Assembly: GCF_009709555.1 (NCBI RefSeq)
Contig: NZ_WJBG01000236.1
Coordinates: 1 to 63,914 of the forward strand
From: Streptomyces blattellae
GTDB lineage: Bacteria; Actinomycetota; Actinomycetes; Streptomycetales; Streptomycetaceae
Direction: 5' to 3'
Length of the DNA stretch: 63,914 bases
Notes under the pieces: model-generated
The model's database searches: none
What the model was told of the DNA's origin: nothing
What the model saw: only the letters and a program-made list of their open reading frames with translations
Shown: positions 39,487-47,000 of the stretch, piece after piece
How positions within the stretch are numbered: position 1 is the first letter of the stretch
Layout: each line of letters starts with the position of its first letter
Position numbers and translations under genes: made by a program

Positions 39487-39827
39487 CCGTCCGGCTCAGT
39501 TGTCGGCCGGCCGAGCAGAGTTCTCGCAGCGCCGACCGCGCACGAACCGACGCCGAGGGCCGGCTACGCGTTGAAGCCTATTGACGCCGGTCGGCCGCGT
39601 GCGCTGTTTGCTCTGAGTCGAGCGGGAGAGGTTCGCTCTCCCCGAAGTCCGGAACCTGGAAGGGATCGGTCGCCGGAGGGGGTGATGCGGCAACCGCACA
39701 GTGCGGCGCCGCCCCGTCCGGAGCGGAGAACAGCGAGGTCAGGTCGATGAGAGATCTTCCAATCGATACAGGCGCAGAGGCGTTTCTGGCATCCCGGAAC
39801 CGGGCACGGCAGCGTGCTGGCCGCCGG
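39487..39827. other. gene-free 341-bp stretch
   Basis: No gene supported. It lies between the CHAT module and a minus-strand gene. No strong hairpin after 39486 was found; readings in all frames are not protein-like. Confidence 0.55.
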
Positions 39828-40049
39828 CTACAGCTTGGTCATCTTGGCGTAGGGACTCATGATCCGCATTTGCGCCGAACCGAAGTCCACAAGTGCCGCG
39901 ATCCCTTCCTCGATGCCGACCACTCGGCCGAGGCCGTACATGTCGTGTGTGACCCTGTCGCCCACCGCGAACTCCTTGGGAGCCGAGGTGGCCGGGGCCT
40001 TGAATGGGCTGGTGGGCAGATAGCGCTTCGGTGCAGCTGGCTTTGTCAT
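39828..40049 (-). CDS. CarD-like SH3-fold small protein
   Basis: 73 residues: MTKPAAPKRYLPTSPFKAPA is a basic, flexible start, and FAVGDRVTHDMYGLGRVVGI, EEGIAALVDFGSAQMRIM form a compact SH3-like beta barrel like the RNA-polymerase-interacting part of CarD/TRCF (G-D-x-V-x-H-x-x-Y-G-x-G-x-V). The CarD DNA-binding part is absent. A longer frame to 40145 is less likely. Codon use is typical of core genes. Confidence 0.72.
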   Translation of the reverse strand: MTKPAAPKRYLPTSPFKAPATSAPKEFAVGDRVTHDMYGLGRVVGIEEGIAALVDFGSAQMRIMSPYAKMTKL

Positions 40050-40437
40050 TGCCGTCAGTATGCGCCAGCGCGGCGCTGTTCGGTCCTCGGATGGTGGTGC
40101 CAGGACGGTCACGGGTTGGTTGACGTCGAGGAAGGTGACCGTCAAGTCGGCGGCTTGCCGTCAGTGCCGCCCCGTGTGCCACGGGTGTCGCCCGGCATGC
40201 GGAACTGCTTGGTGTGGCTGTCGTCGCCGATCCACAGAGTCCATGGTGAGCGTGCCGTCGATGCGCAGCGCCACGAACTGATCAAGACTGTTGATGTGGC
40301 GTTCCCGAGCCGCCTTGTTCGCGGCAGCGTCACGGGGCGGCGCTTATCCTTCGAGCTGACGCGGCAGAACGCCGTAACTCATGTCGCCGAGGACAACTCG
40401 GGTGCCTGCGGGCCTGGTCGGCGCCGGCGTGCGGCTG

Positions 40438-40760
40438 TGATCATCAGCGAAGTAACGAGTCTAGGTGCGGGGGCCGCGCGCCGTCTGGCAGAGACGGGCT
40501 TGTATGAGTTTGAGCCGGGGCTGTCAGACGCCGAGTTCGCGGGGATCGAGCGTGAGTATTGCTTCGATTTCGCGGACGATCACCGGGCGTTTGTGTTGAG
40601 CGCAACGGGTTCTGGTACGCGCTCTGGGGTGATCCATCTGGCGGAGGTGCCGGTACTGGTGCTGCCGCCAGATACGGCCAGTGCCTCACCGGGCATGGTG
40701 TCCAAGAACTCACCGGTCGCGCTCGCGCCCCCGCACCCGGGCCGGGAGTCACGGCAGGTC
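40438..40760 (+). pseudogene. decayed SUKH (SMI1/KNR4)-family gene
   Basis: One frame gives AARRLAETGLYEFEPGLSDA, EFAGIEREYCFDFADDHRAF, a clear SUKH N-terminus. The expected continuation appears in another frame as VERNGFWYALWGDPSG, and a third shift yields RYGQCLTGHG, resembling the conserved RYLP-GHG end. At least two frameshifts and an internal deletion. SUKH proteins are immunity or knock-down partners in toxin systems, so this marks a decayed accessory locus. Confidence 0.5.
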
Positions 40761-41368
40761 CTGCCAGAAGGGCGCCGCTGCCTTCGGATTCCAGTTTTCG
40801 TCGACCTAGCGTCGAGCGCCTGACGCCGCCGCTGCCGGCTGGCCACTTCGGAGGGGTGCATTTCCTTTCCCCGTTCCGTGATGGCCCGTGATGGCCCATG
40901 GAGCCCGCGGAGACCGTGGAACCTTGTGGGGACCGTGGAGCCTTGTGGAGAGGGCGACCGGCGAAAAGCCCACCTCGACGCGACCTGCTGCGCCGGGCAC
41001 GGCCCGCACCGACCGCCTTGCGCGAACACGCCATGCGGCTATCGCGACCGTATGCGCCGCCCGAACGGGGCCGACCGCCTCATCCGCGACGGCGAACCCG
41101 CCCGGGACGCGGGCGAGCAGGAACGACTTCGCTCCATCGACATCGAGCTGCAGTCCCTGCTGCCCGAGCCCTCGCCGCAGCCCGCCCGCCCTGGCGAGCA
41201 CGGTGCGGGCCACCTGAGGCTGCGCGTAGGAGGGGTGGCGTCATGCCTGTTCAGGCGAGGTGTGGAGGATGCGAGCGGTGCGATGGGATCGATGAGCCTT
41301 AGGTGAGCCTTATTCGGATATGCCGGTAATGGTGTTACGCGCGGGGCCCGGGCGGATACTCGTGCGGA
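40761..41368. other. decayed accessory sequence upstream of yihY
   Basis: No intact gene. About 41050-41216 one plus frame reads GADRLIRDGEPARDAGEQER, LRSIDIELQSLLPEPSP, which looks like a fragment of a real protein, but it has no start or ending. 40888-40945 contains short repeats of TGGAGCC/GTGGAACC type. 40050-40437 is likewise fragmentary, with a possible minus-strand piece reading INSLDQFVALRIDGTL. Confidence 0.4.
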
Positions 41369-42430
41369 ATGGTACGGACGTCGAAACGGCATGGAAGGCA
41401 CGGCGGGCACGCCGTGGCCGACCGAAAGGCCGGGACCGCGCCGGCGCCTGAGGCCGGGCCGGATGAGCAGGTGGAGCGGCGGGCGCCGGACAGCCCGACG
41501 GACCTGCCCAAGCGTTCCTGGAAGGCGGTGCTGAAAGGCACCCTGAAGGAGTTCAAGAAGGACGAGCTGACCGACCGGGCGGCGGCGCTGACCTATTACG
41601 GGATCCTGGCGCTGTTCCCGGCGCTGCTGGCGCTCATCTCGCTGCTCGGGGTCGTCGGGCGGTCGGCGGCGCAGGAGGTGCTGGACAACATCCAGAACCT
41701 GGCTCCGGGCGCTGCGCGGGACGTGCTGAGCAACGCGGTGCAGCAGATGCAGGGCAACGCCGGGCTCGGTTCCGTCATGGCGATCGTGGGTCTGCTGCTG
41801 GCGGTGTGGTCGGCCTCCGGCTATGTCGCCGCGTTCATCAGGAGCGCCAACGTGGTCTACGACGTCCCGGAGGGCCGCCCGGTGTGGAAGGTGCTGCCGG
41901 TCCGCGTCGGCGTGACCGTGGTGCTGATGATCCTGGCGGTGGTCAGCGCGGTGATCGTCGTGTTCACCGGTGGCCTGGCCCGGGAGGTCGGCGCCGCGCT
42001 GGGTGTCGGCGACACGGCGCTGACGGTCTGGTCGATCGTGAAGTGGCCGGTGCTGGTGGTCCTGGTCACGATCATGATCGCGATCCTGTACTGGGCGGCA
42101 CCGAACGCGCGGGTCCGCGGCTTCCGCTGGATCACACCGGGCAGTTTCCTGGCGCTGGTGATCTGGCTGATCGCCTCCGCCGGGTTCGCGCTGTATGTGG
42201 CGAACTTCGCCTCGTACAACAAGACCTACGGCACTTTCGCCGGCGTGATCATCTTCCTGGTGTGGCTGTGGATCACCAATCTGGCGATCCTGCTGGGCCT
42301 GGAGTGCGACGCGGAACTCGCCCGCCAGCGCGCCGCCGCGGGCGGTCACCCGCCCGGGGACGAGCCGTACGTCGAGCCACGGGACACCCGGAAGTGGGAC
42401 GAGGAGGACCGCCGCCGTCTTGAACACTGA
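41369..42430 (+). CDS. YihY/virulence factor BrkB-family membrane protein
   Basis: 353 residues with a basic/Pro-rich N-terminus and six membrane helices from about 70 to 320. Signatures: TDRAAALTYYGILALFPALL, SASGYVAAFIRSANVVYDVP, YNKTYGTFAGVIIFLVWLWI. The family is widely annotated as YihY; its transport or envelope role is unsettled. Followed by the holin-like/DUF3618/DUF4235 genes, a set that often travels together in Streptomyces. Confidence 0.9.
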   Translation: MVRTSKRHGRHGGHAVADRKAGTAPAPEAGPDEQVERRAPDSPTDLPKRSWKAVLKGTLKEFKKDELTDRAAALTYYGILALFPALLALISLLGVVGRSAAQEVLDNIQNLAPGAARDVLSNAVQQMQGNAGLGSVMAIVGLLLAVWSASGYVAAFIRSANVVYDVPEGRPVWKVLPVRVGVTVVLMILAVVSAVIVVFTGGLAREVGAALGVGDTALTVWSIVKWPVLVVLVTIMIAILYWAAPNARVRGFRWITPGSFLALVIWLIASAGFALYVANFASYNKTYGTFAGVIIFLVWLWITNLAILLGLECDAELARQRAAAGGHPPGDEPYVEPRDTRKWDEEDRRRLEH

Positions 42431-42582
42431 GGGTGTGGGTCTACTGAACGTGCGGTGAGGCGGTGAGGCGGTGAGGCGGGGGTACCCGGACAGCCGATCG
42501 GACCGGACCAACGCACGGGCCAGGGGCGTGCGAGCACGAACGAGCGCCGAGCGGGCCTGCCGTAATCGCCGACGAAGGAGAG

Positions 42583-42922
42583 GTGAGCACCCATGACGGT
42601 GACGAGATGCGCCCGGCGCAGGCGGAGATGACCGAGAAGGGCAGGCGGTTCGGCAAGGGGGGGCGGCCTGTTCGGCGGCGCCGGCCTGGTGGGTGTGCTG
42701 GTGCCGGCTCTGATCGCCACCGGCGTCCTGGTCGCCGTCACCGCGCTGATGGCGGCTCTCGGGAAGCAGCAGATCGGCAAGCAGATCGGCAAGCAGATCG
42801 GCAAGCAGATCGGCAAGCAGATCGGCAAGCAGATCGGCAAGGCGTCCCCGCCGACGCCCGAACAGACCATGACCAGCGTCAAGGCCGATGTGGCCGAGAT
42901 CAAGGAGAAGGCACAGCGATGA
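42583..42922 (+). pseudogene. holin-family (DUF1469-like) membrane protein, frameshifted
   Basis: GTG 42583 has a strong GAAGGAGAG box and reads VSTHDGDEMRPAQAEMTEKG, RRFGKGG. At a run of seven G (42657-42663) the membrane part continues only in another frame (GLFGGAGLVGVLVPALIATG, VAVTALMAALGKQQIGKQ ... TPEQTMTSVKADVAEIKEKA). Six G would restore one protein. The N-terminal helix is also shorter than in the family. A KQIG repeat expansion follows. The stop overlaps the DUF3618 start. It is either an inactivated gene or a sequencing error at a homopolymer. Confidence 0.8.
42769..42842 (+). repeat. 12-bp coding tandem repeat (KQIG)
   Basis: Six perfect copies of AAGCAGATCGGC. They encode Lys-Gln-Ile-Gly repeats in the cytoplasmic tail of the holin-like protein. 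Relatives normally have one copy, so this is recent expansion. Confidence 0.9.
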
Positions 42923-43425
42923 CCCCGGACAAGCCGCACTCGGGCGATGAGGCAGCGGCACCTTCCCCGGAGGAACTGCGCGAGAAGGCCGAGGCGACCC
43001 GTGAGGAACTCGGCGAGACCGTCGAGGCGCTCGCCGCGAAGACCGACGTCAGGACCCGCGCACGGGAGAAGACGACGGCCGTCAAGCATCAGGTCGCCGA
43101 GCAGGCCACACAGGCCAGGACCCAGCTGAAGGACAGGGCCACGCATGCGGCCCACGCGGTGCAGGACAGGGCCACGCATGCGGCCCACGCGGTGCAGGAC
43201 AGGACCCCTGAGCCGGTGCGCGCCAAGGCCGCCGCGGCCACCGAACAGGTCCGCGACAGGGCCGTGCACGTCGCAGAGCTGGCCCGGGACAAGGCACCGG
43301 AACCGGTCCGTGAGAAGGCCGACCAGGGCATGCAGGCGGCGCGAGCCAAGCGCGCCCCGCTGCTCGCCGCCGTCGGCGCGCTCGTCGCGCTGCTGATCAT
43401 CCGCCGCTCGCGGAGGCACCGATGA
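42919..43425 (+). CDS. DUF3618 protein
   Basis: 168 residues. The family motif PEELREKAEATREELGETVE, ALAAKTDVRTRAREK opens the protein. A long coiled-coil-like helical region follows with a direct 33-bp duplication reading RATHAAHAVQD twice (about 43135-43200). It ends in a C-terminal membrane helix (LLAAVGALVALLIIRRSRRH). Amphipathic repeats and the anchor suggest a stress or lipid-surface protein; function unknown. ATGA overlaps with both neighbours. Confidence 0.86.
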   Translation: MTPDKPHSGDEAAAPSPEELREKAEATREELGETVEALAAKTDVRTRAREKTTAVKHQVAEQATQARTQLKDRATHAAHAVQDRATHAAHAVQDRTPEPVRAKAAAATEQVRDRAVHVAELARDKAPEPVREKADQGMQAARAKRAPLLAAVGALVALLIIRRSRRHR

Positions 43426-43688
43426 AAGCATCGAAGATCGCTTACAAGCCGGTCGGCATGGCCATGGGTGCCCTCAGCGGTGCCCTGGCCGGCGCGGTGT
43501 TCAAGCAGGTCTGGAAGAAACTCGGGCATGAGGAGGACGCTCCCGATGCCACCGACGAGCACCGCCCCTGGCGTGAGGTCCTGTCGGCAGCTGTCCTGCA
43601 GGGCGCGATCTTCGCCGGCGTCAAAGCCGCCGTAGACCGCGGCGGCGCCACCGCCACCCGCCGCGTGACGGGCACTTGGCCCGGCTGA
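43422..43688 (+). CDS. DUF4235 membrane protein
   Basis: 88 residues with two membrane-associated helices: YKPVGMAMGALSGALAGAVF and VLSAAVLQGAIFAGVKAAVD, joined by HEEDAPDATDEHRPWREV. This is a full-length DUF4235 protein. The last residues and stop codon lie in the first unit of a 20-bp tandem repeat. Last gene of the YihY/holin/DUF3618 operon. Confidence 0.86.
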   Translation: MKASKIAYKPVGMAMGALSGALAGAVFKQVWKKLGHEEDAPDATDEHRPWREVLSAAVLQGAIFAGVKAAVDRGGATATRRVTGTWPG

Positions 43689-43847
43689 CGGGCACTTGGC
43701 CCGGCTGACCGGCACTTGGCCCGGCTGACGGGCACTTGGCCCGGCTGACCGGCACTTGGCCCGGCTGACCGGCACTTGGCCCGGCTGACGGGCACTTGGC
43801 CCGGCTGACCGGTACCCGACCCGGCTGACCGGTGCCTGGTCCGGCCG
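43668..43847. repeat. 20-bp tandem repeat, nine copies
   Basis: Nine units of ACGGGCACTTGGCCCGGCTG; several have ACC for ACG and the last two are degenerate. The array begins in the 3' end of the DUF4235 gene. Each unit carries the TGA in one frame. No Cas genes and no spacers, so it is not CRISPR. Confidence 0.92.
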
Positions 43848-43916
43848 AGCAGACCGGGTTGCCCGGCGAGTCGCGGAGGAAATCCCGGGCGTCCGCTTAG
43901 GGCCGCCGCCACTCGG

Positions 43917-43995
43917 CACGGACCAGGGGGAGCCCTCTCACAGACCAGGGGGAGCCCTCTCACAGACCAAGGGGAGCCGCCCTCGCAGACCGGGG
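43917..43995. repeat. 22-bp direct repeats
   Basis: Two perfect and two degenerate copies of CAGACCAGGGGGAGCCCTCT plus CA, followed by CAGACCGGGGGAGTCC. Together with the 20-bp array this fills most of the 481-bp gap between 43688 and 44170. No gene seen in that gap. Confidence 0.8.
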
Positions 43996-44169
43996 GAGTC
44001 CTCACAGAGCAGCGGAAGCCCTCCCGCGATCAGCGTGGCGTCGAACGCGACCGCCGGTGACAGGCGGGGCATCTCGCCGATGTCGGCCGGATTCAGCGCC
44101 GCGTCGTGAACCGGATTCAGCGCCGCGTCAGGAAGAAGAAGCCGTCGGGGGACCACCGCCCTGTGGGAG

Positions 44170-44871
44170 TCAGTCCATTCCGCGGCGCCCCGGGGTCCAG
44201 AAAGGTTTGACCACGATGTCGCGGCGCGGCCAGCCCCGGTCCTGCAGCAGGTGGCGCTTGACGGCTTGGCAGGTCTTCGCCTCACCGGCGATGTAGGCCA
44301 CGGTTCCTGGTACCAGCCCCTCCTGAGACGCGACGGCCTCCACCAGCCGTTCCGAGGCGAAGGCGGAGGCCGCGCCGCGGTCGACCCACTCCACGTCGCC
44401 TTCGATCGGAAGCCGGTCGGCGGGATCGCCGGCCTCCACCACGGCCCGGCCCCGCCCGTCCAGGGCACGCATCATCGCGCCGAACGCCACCGACGCCGTC
44501 TCCTCGCCGACGAACAGGTGGCCTGCCGCCCCCTCCCGTATGGTGAACCTGCCTTCAGGCGCCTTGAACATCACCGGGGCGCCCGGCTCGACTTCCCTGG
44601 CCCACCGCGCGCCCGGGCCCTCACCGTGCTCGAACACCCGGAGTTCCAGCGCGTCGCCCTCGTAGTCCCACACCGTGTACGTACGCAGCAGGTCGCGGGG
44701 CGCCCGCAAGGACAGCTCCCCCACCTGCACCCGCACGTGATGGCCCGGCTGCCAGTCGAGCCCGCCGGGCCCTTCCAGCCGGACGCGCCGCCATCGGCCG
44801 CCGACGCTCTCGACGGCGGTGGCGGTTCCCCGCACCAGCAGCCGCTCCAGTACCCAATCGCTGCGTCCCAT
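44170..44871 (-). CDS. siderophore-interacting FAD-binding protein
   Basis: 233 residues from ATG 44871 (GAAGGG box nearby). The FAD domain contains RTYTVWDYEGDALELRVFEH and GARWAREVEPGAPVMFKAPE; the SIP C-terminal domain has HLFVGEETASVAFGAMMRAL, YIAGEAKTCQAVKRHLLQDR and GWPRRDIVVKPFWTPGRRGM. It should reduce ferric siderophore to free the iron. This copy is intact, unlike the one at 27.3 kb. No iron box is seen upstream. It is divergent from the TetR gene, whose operators lie 150 bases away. Confidence 0.88.
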   Translation of the reverse strand: MGRSDWVLERLLVRGTATAVESVGGRWRRVRLEGPGGLDWQPGHHVRVQVGELSLRAPRDLLRTYTVWDYEGDALELRVFEHGEGPGARWAREVEPGAPVMFKAPEGRFTIREGAAGHLFVGEETASVAFGAMMRALDGRGRAVVEAGDPADRLPIEGDVEWVDRGAASAFASERLVEAVASQEGLVPGTVAYIAGEAKTCQAVKRHLLQDRGWPRRDIVVKPFWTPGRRGMD

Positions 44872-45019
44872 CACAAACCCTTCTCGACGTATCGGCATAT
44901 CGGTGGACAACGTCACGCGACCTTGCGGGCGCGCTGCCGGTGGGGTGCGTCCTGTCCCGGCGGGTGCGGACCCACAGAGCTCAGCCCGCGCCGCCGGCAC
45001 GTTCTCAAGCACCCTCGAA

Positions 45020-45079
45020 TTGCACTATCAAGCATAGCGTGCAACTTGCACTGTCGACCATAGCGTGCAACAGTTGCAC
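45020..45079. promoter_or_regulatory. two direct copies of a TTGCAC...GTGCAA operator
   Basis: Site 1 (45020-45044) and site 2 (45046-45070) are 25 bp each, begin TTGCACT and end AGCGTGCAA, and differ mainly in the middle. A third half site TTGCAC is at 45074-45079, next to the tetR ATG at 45082. Each has dyad ends, as expected for TetR dimers. Autoregulation, and control of the divergent siderophore-interacting gene, are likely. Confidence 0.8.
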
Positions 45080-45081
45080 TC

Positions 45082-45663
45082 ATGACGGAAAGTGCAATCT
45101 CTCTGAACCGGAAGCGGACCGCTGCCCGGATCACGCGATGTGCGCAGACCCTCACCGAGGAGCGCGGCATCGACGGGTTCACGATGGATGACGTCGCCGA
45201 GTGCGCCGGCGTCTCGCGGCGGACCTTGTTCAACTACGTGGAGGGGAAGCTGGACGCTGTCCTCGGAGCCCCGCCGGCCCCTGACCCGTCGAGGCTGACC
45301 GAGTTCCGGGCCGGCGGGCCCACCGGCCGGCTTTCCGACGACGTCAAGGCGGTTATCGCGGCACTGCTGGACAGCAAGGGCGCCTCGGCCGAGGACGCGG
45401 AACGGGTCCGGCGGCTGATCGCGTCGGACGCCCGGCTCCACAAAGCGATGCAGGAGAAGTTCTCCACCTTCGCCACGTTCATCGCCGACGCGCTACTGGA
45501 GCGCGAAGGCCCGGACTTCGACCCGCTCAGAGCGCGGGCCGCCGCCACGGTGATGCTGTCGCTCTTCGACGTCGCACTGGAGGCGTACGTCGCCGACCCG
45601 AGCATCACCCTCGTCGGCCACTACCTGGCGGCCTTCGACGGCGCAGCCGCCCTCTTCGGCTGA
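45082..45663 (+). CDS. TetR-family regulator
   Basis: 193 residues. The DNA-binding domain (about 10-60) is RKRTAARITRCAQTLTEERG, IDGFTMDDVAECAGVSRRTL, FNYVEGKLDAVLG. The C-terminal ligand domain is of the AcrR-like type. It sits between the divergent siderophore-interacting gene and a downstream SDR. Three TTGCAC elements directly upstream are probable binding sites. Confidence 0.88.
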   Translation: MTESAISLNRKRTAARITRCAQTLTEERGIDGFTMDDVAECAGVSRRTLFNYVEGKLDAVLGAPPAPDPSRLTEFRAGGPTGRLSDDVKAVIAALLDSKGASAEDAERVRRLIASDARLHKAMQEKFSTFATFIADALLEREGPDFDPLRARAAATVMLSLFDVALEAYVADPSITLVGHYLAAFDGAAALFG

Positions 45664-45737
45664 CCTCTGCGGCCGACCTCTGCGGCCGACCTCTGCGGCC
45701 GACCTCTTCGGCTGACCTCTTCGGCTGACCTCTCGGA
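45660..45737. repeat. tandem repeat GCCGACCTCTGCG and variants
   Basis: Three copies of GCGGCCGACCTCT and three of TTCGGCTGACCTC follow the tetR stop, the first overlapping it. Confidence 0.8.
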
Positions 45738-45799
45738 CACGCCTCGCACCGGCCGCTGCGCGCGACCGGCAAACGACAACTACAGACGAAAGGCGTGAC

Positions 45800-46726
45800 A
45801 TGTCCCACAACTCCTCGTCCAACAGCCCTCGCGTGGTCGTCATGACCGGCGCCACCTCCGGCATCGGCGCCGCCGCGCTTGAGCAGATCGCCCGTGAGCC
45901 CGACACGCAGGTCCTCGTGGGAGCCCGCGGCTCCGGACGCGCCGTACCCGCCGGCGTCGAAACCCTCCCGCTGGACCTCAACTCCCTCGCCAGCGTCCGG
46001 GAGTTCGCCGATGCCGTGACACGACGGCTCGAAGGGAGGGCGATCGACGCGTTGGTCCTCAACGCCGGCACCCAGTCCAGGAACCTGGACGGTCGGACGG
46101 CCGACGGATTCGAGACCACCTTCGGCGTCAACCACCTCGCCCACTACCTGCTGGCACGCCTGCTCGCGCCCCATCTCGCCGACAAGGCGCGGCTGATCCT
46201 CACCACCAGCGACACCCACGATCCGGCGATCACACCCCTGGGGCCCAAGAGCCTCGACCCGCAGGCTCTCGCCGACCCACCCAAGTCCGGACTCGGGGCC
46301 GGCATGCGCGCCTACGCCGCCTCGAAGCTCTGCAACCTGCTCACCGCCCGCTCTCTCGCCGACACGCCTGAGCTGAATCAGCGCGGGATCACGGTGCTGG
46401 GGTACAACCCGGGCTTCACCGGCGGCACCAACCTCGGCGATGCGAGCCCGGGGGCCCGGCGGGTCATGGGCGCCGTGGTCTTCCCGGTCTTCTCCGTGGT
46501 CGGCCGGTTCAAGCCCGCCTACGCCATGGGCAGGCCCGAGCGTGCGGGCCAGGTACTCGCCGAACTCGCCACCGGAGCCGTCACGCCCCCGGCGGGCCGT
46601 ACCTACGTCTCCTTGGTCAAGGGCGACATCACCTACCCCGACCCCTCGGAACTCGCCCTGAACGACGACGTCCGCGACGGCCTCTGGGAGCAGAGCGCCG
46701 AGATGGTCGGCCTCTCGCGCACCTGA
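45800..46726 (+). CDS. short-chain dehydrogenase/reductase
   Basis: 308 residues with the Rossmann motif TGATSGIG (16-23), NAG in LVLNAGTQSRN, the catalytic Tyr-Lys in AYAASKLCN (Y172, K176) and an upstream Ser/Thr in LTTSDTHD. It resembles protochlorophyllide-reductase-like SDRs that act on hydrophobic substrates. Probably NADP-dependent; substrate unknown. Downstream of the TetR gene, separated by a repeat; its promoter may be under the same regulator. Confidence 0.88.
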   Translation: MSHNSSSNSPRVVVMTGATSGIGAAALEQIAREPDTQVLVGARGSGRAVPAGVETLPLDLNSLASVREFADAVTRRLEGRAIDALVLNAGTQSRNLDGRTADGFETTFGVNHLAHYLLARLLAPHLADKARLILTTSDTHDPAITPLGPKSLDPQALADPPKSGLGAGMRAYAASKLCNLLTARSLADTPELNQRGITVLGYNPGFTGGTNLGDASPGARRVMGAVVFPVFSVVGRFKPAYAMGRPERAGQVLAELATGAVTPPAGRTYVSLVKGDITYPDPSELALNDDVRDGLWEQSAEMVGLSRT

Positions 46727-46834
46727 ACGCTCCGCGGGAACCACCACGACAGGACGACGTAGGGGAAGACCCCAAGACCCCCCTCCTGCCACGTCACGGG
46801 GCTCGCGAGCGCCGAACTGACGGCGGGTAAACGC

Positions 46835-46870
46835 CAGAGGGCCGGACCACTTTCCTGGTCCGGCCCTCTG
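46835..46870 (+). terminator. terminator of the SDR gene
   Basis: A perfect 15-bp stem, CAGAGGGCCGGACCA (46835-46849) with its complement at 46856-46870, loop CTTTCC. No T tract. Confidence 0.82.
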
Positions 46871-47000
46871 AGCCGCAAGCAGAGGCCGTAGTGGCGCTCT
46901 GGAGACCGGCAGCGTCCAGGCCGCCTCCTGCTCTCAACTACCGTCCTCTCAACTACTGTCTGTGGATGAACTCCTGTCTGCGGATGAGTCGCATGCAAGG

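Noticed and set aside
41294..41317. Possible iron box upstream of yihY (TTAGGTGAGCCTTATTC)
   Set aside because: Only about 10 of 19 positions match the consensus, and the second half is lost.
43668..43847. Possible CRISPR array
   Set aside because: Units are contiguous 20-bp tandem repeats without spacers, and no cas genes are present.
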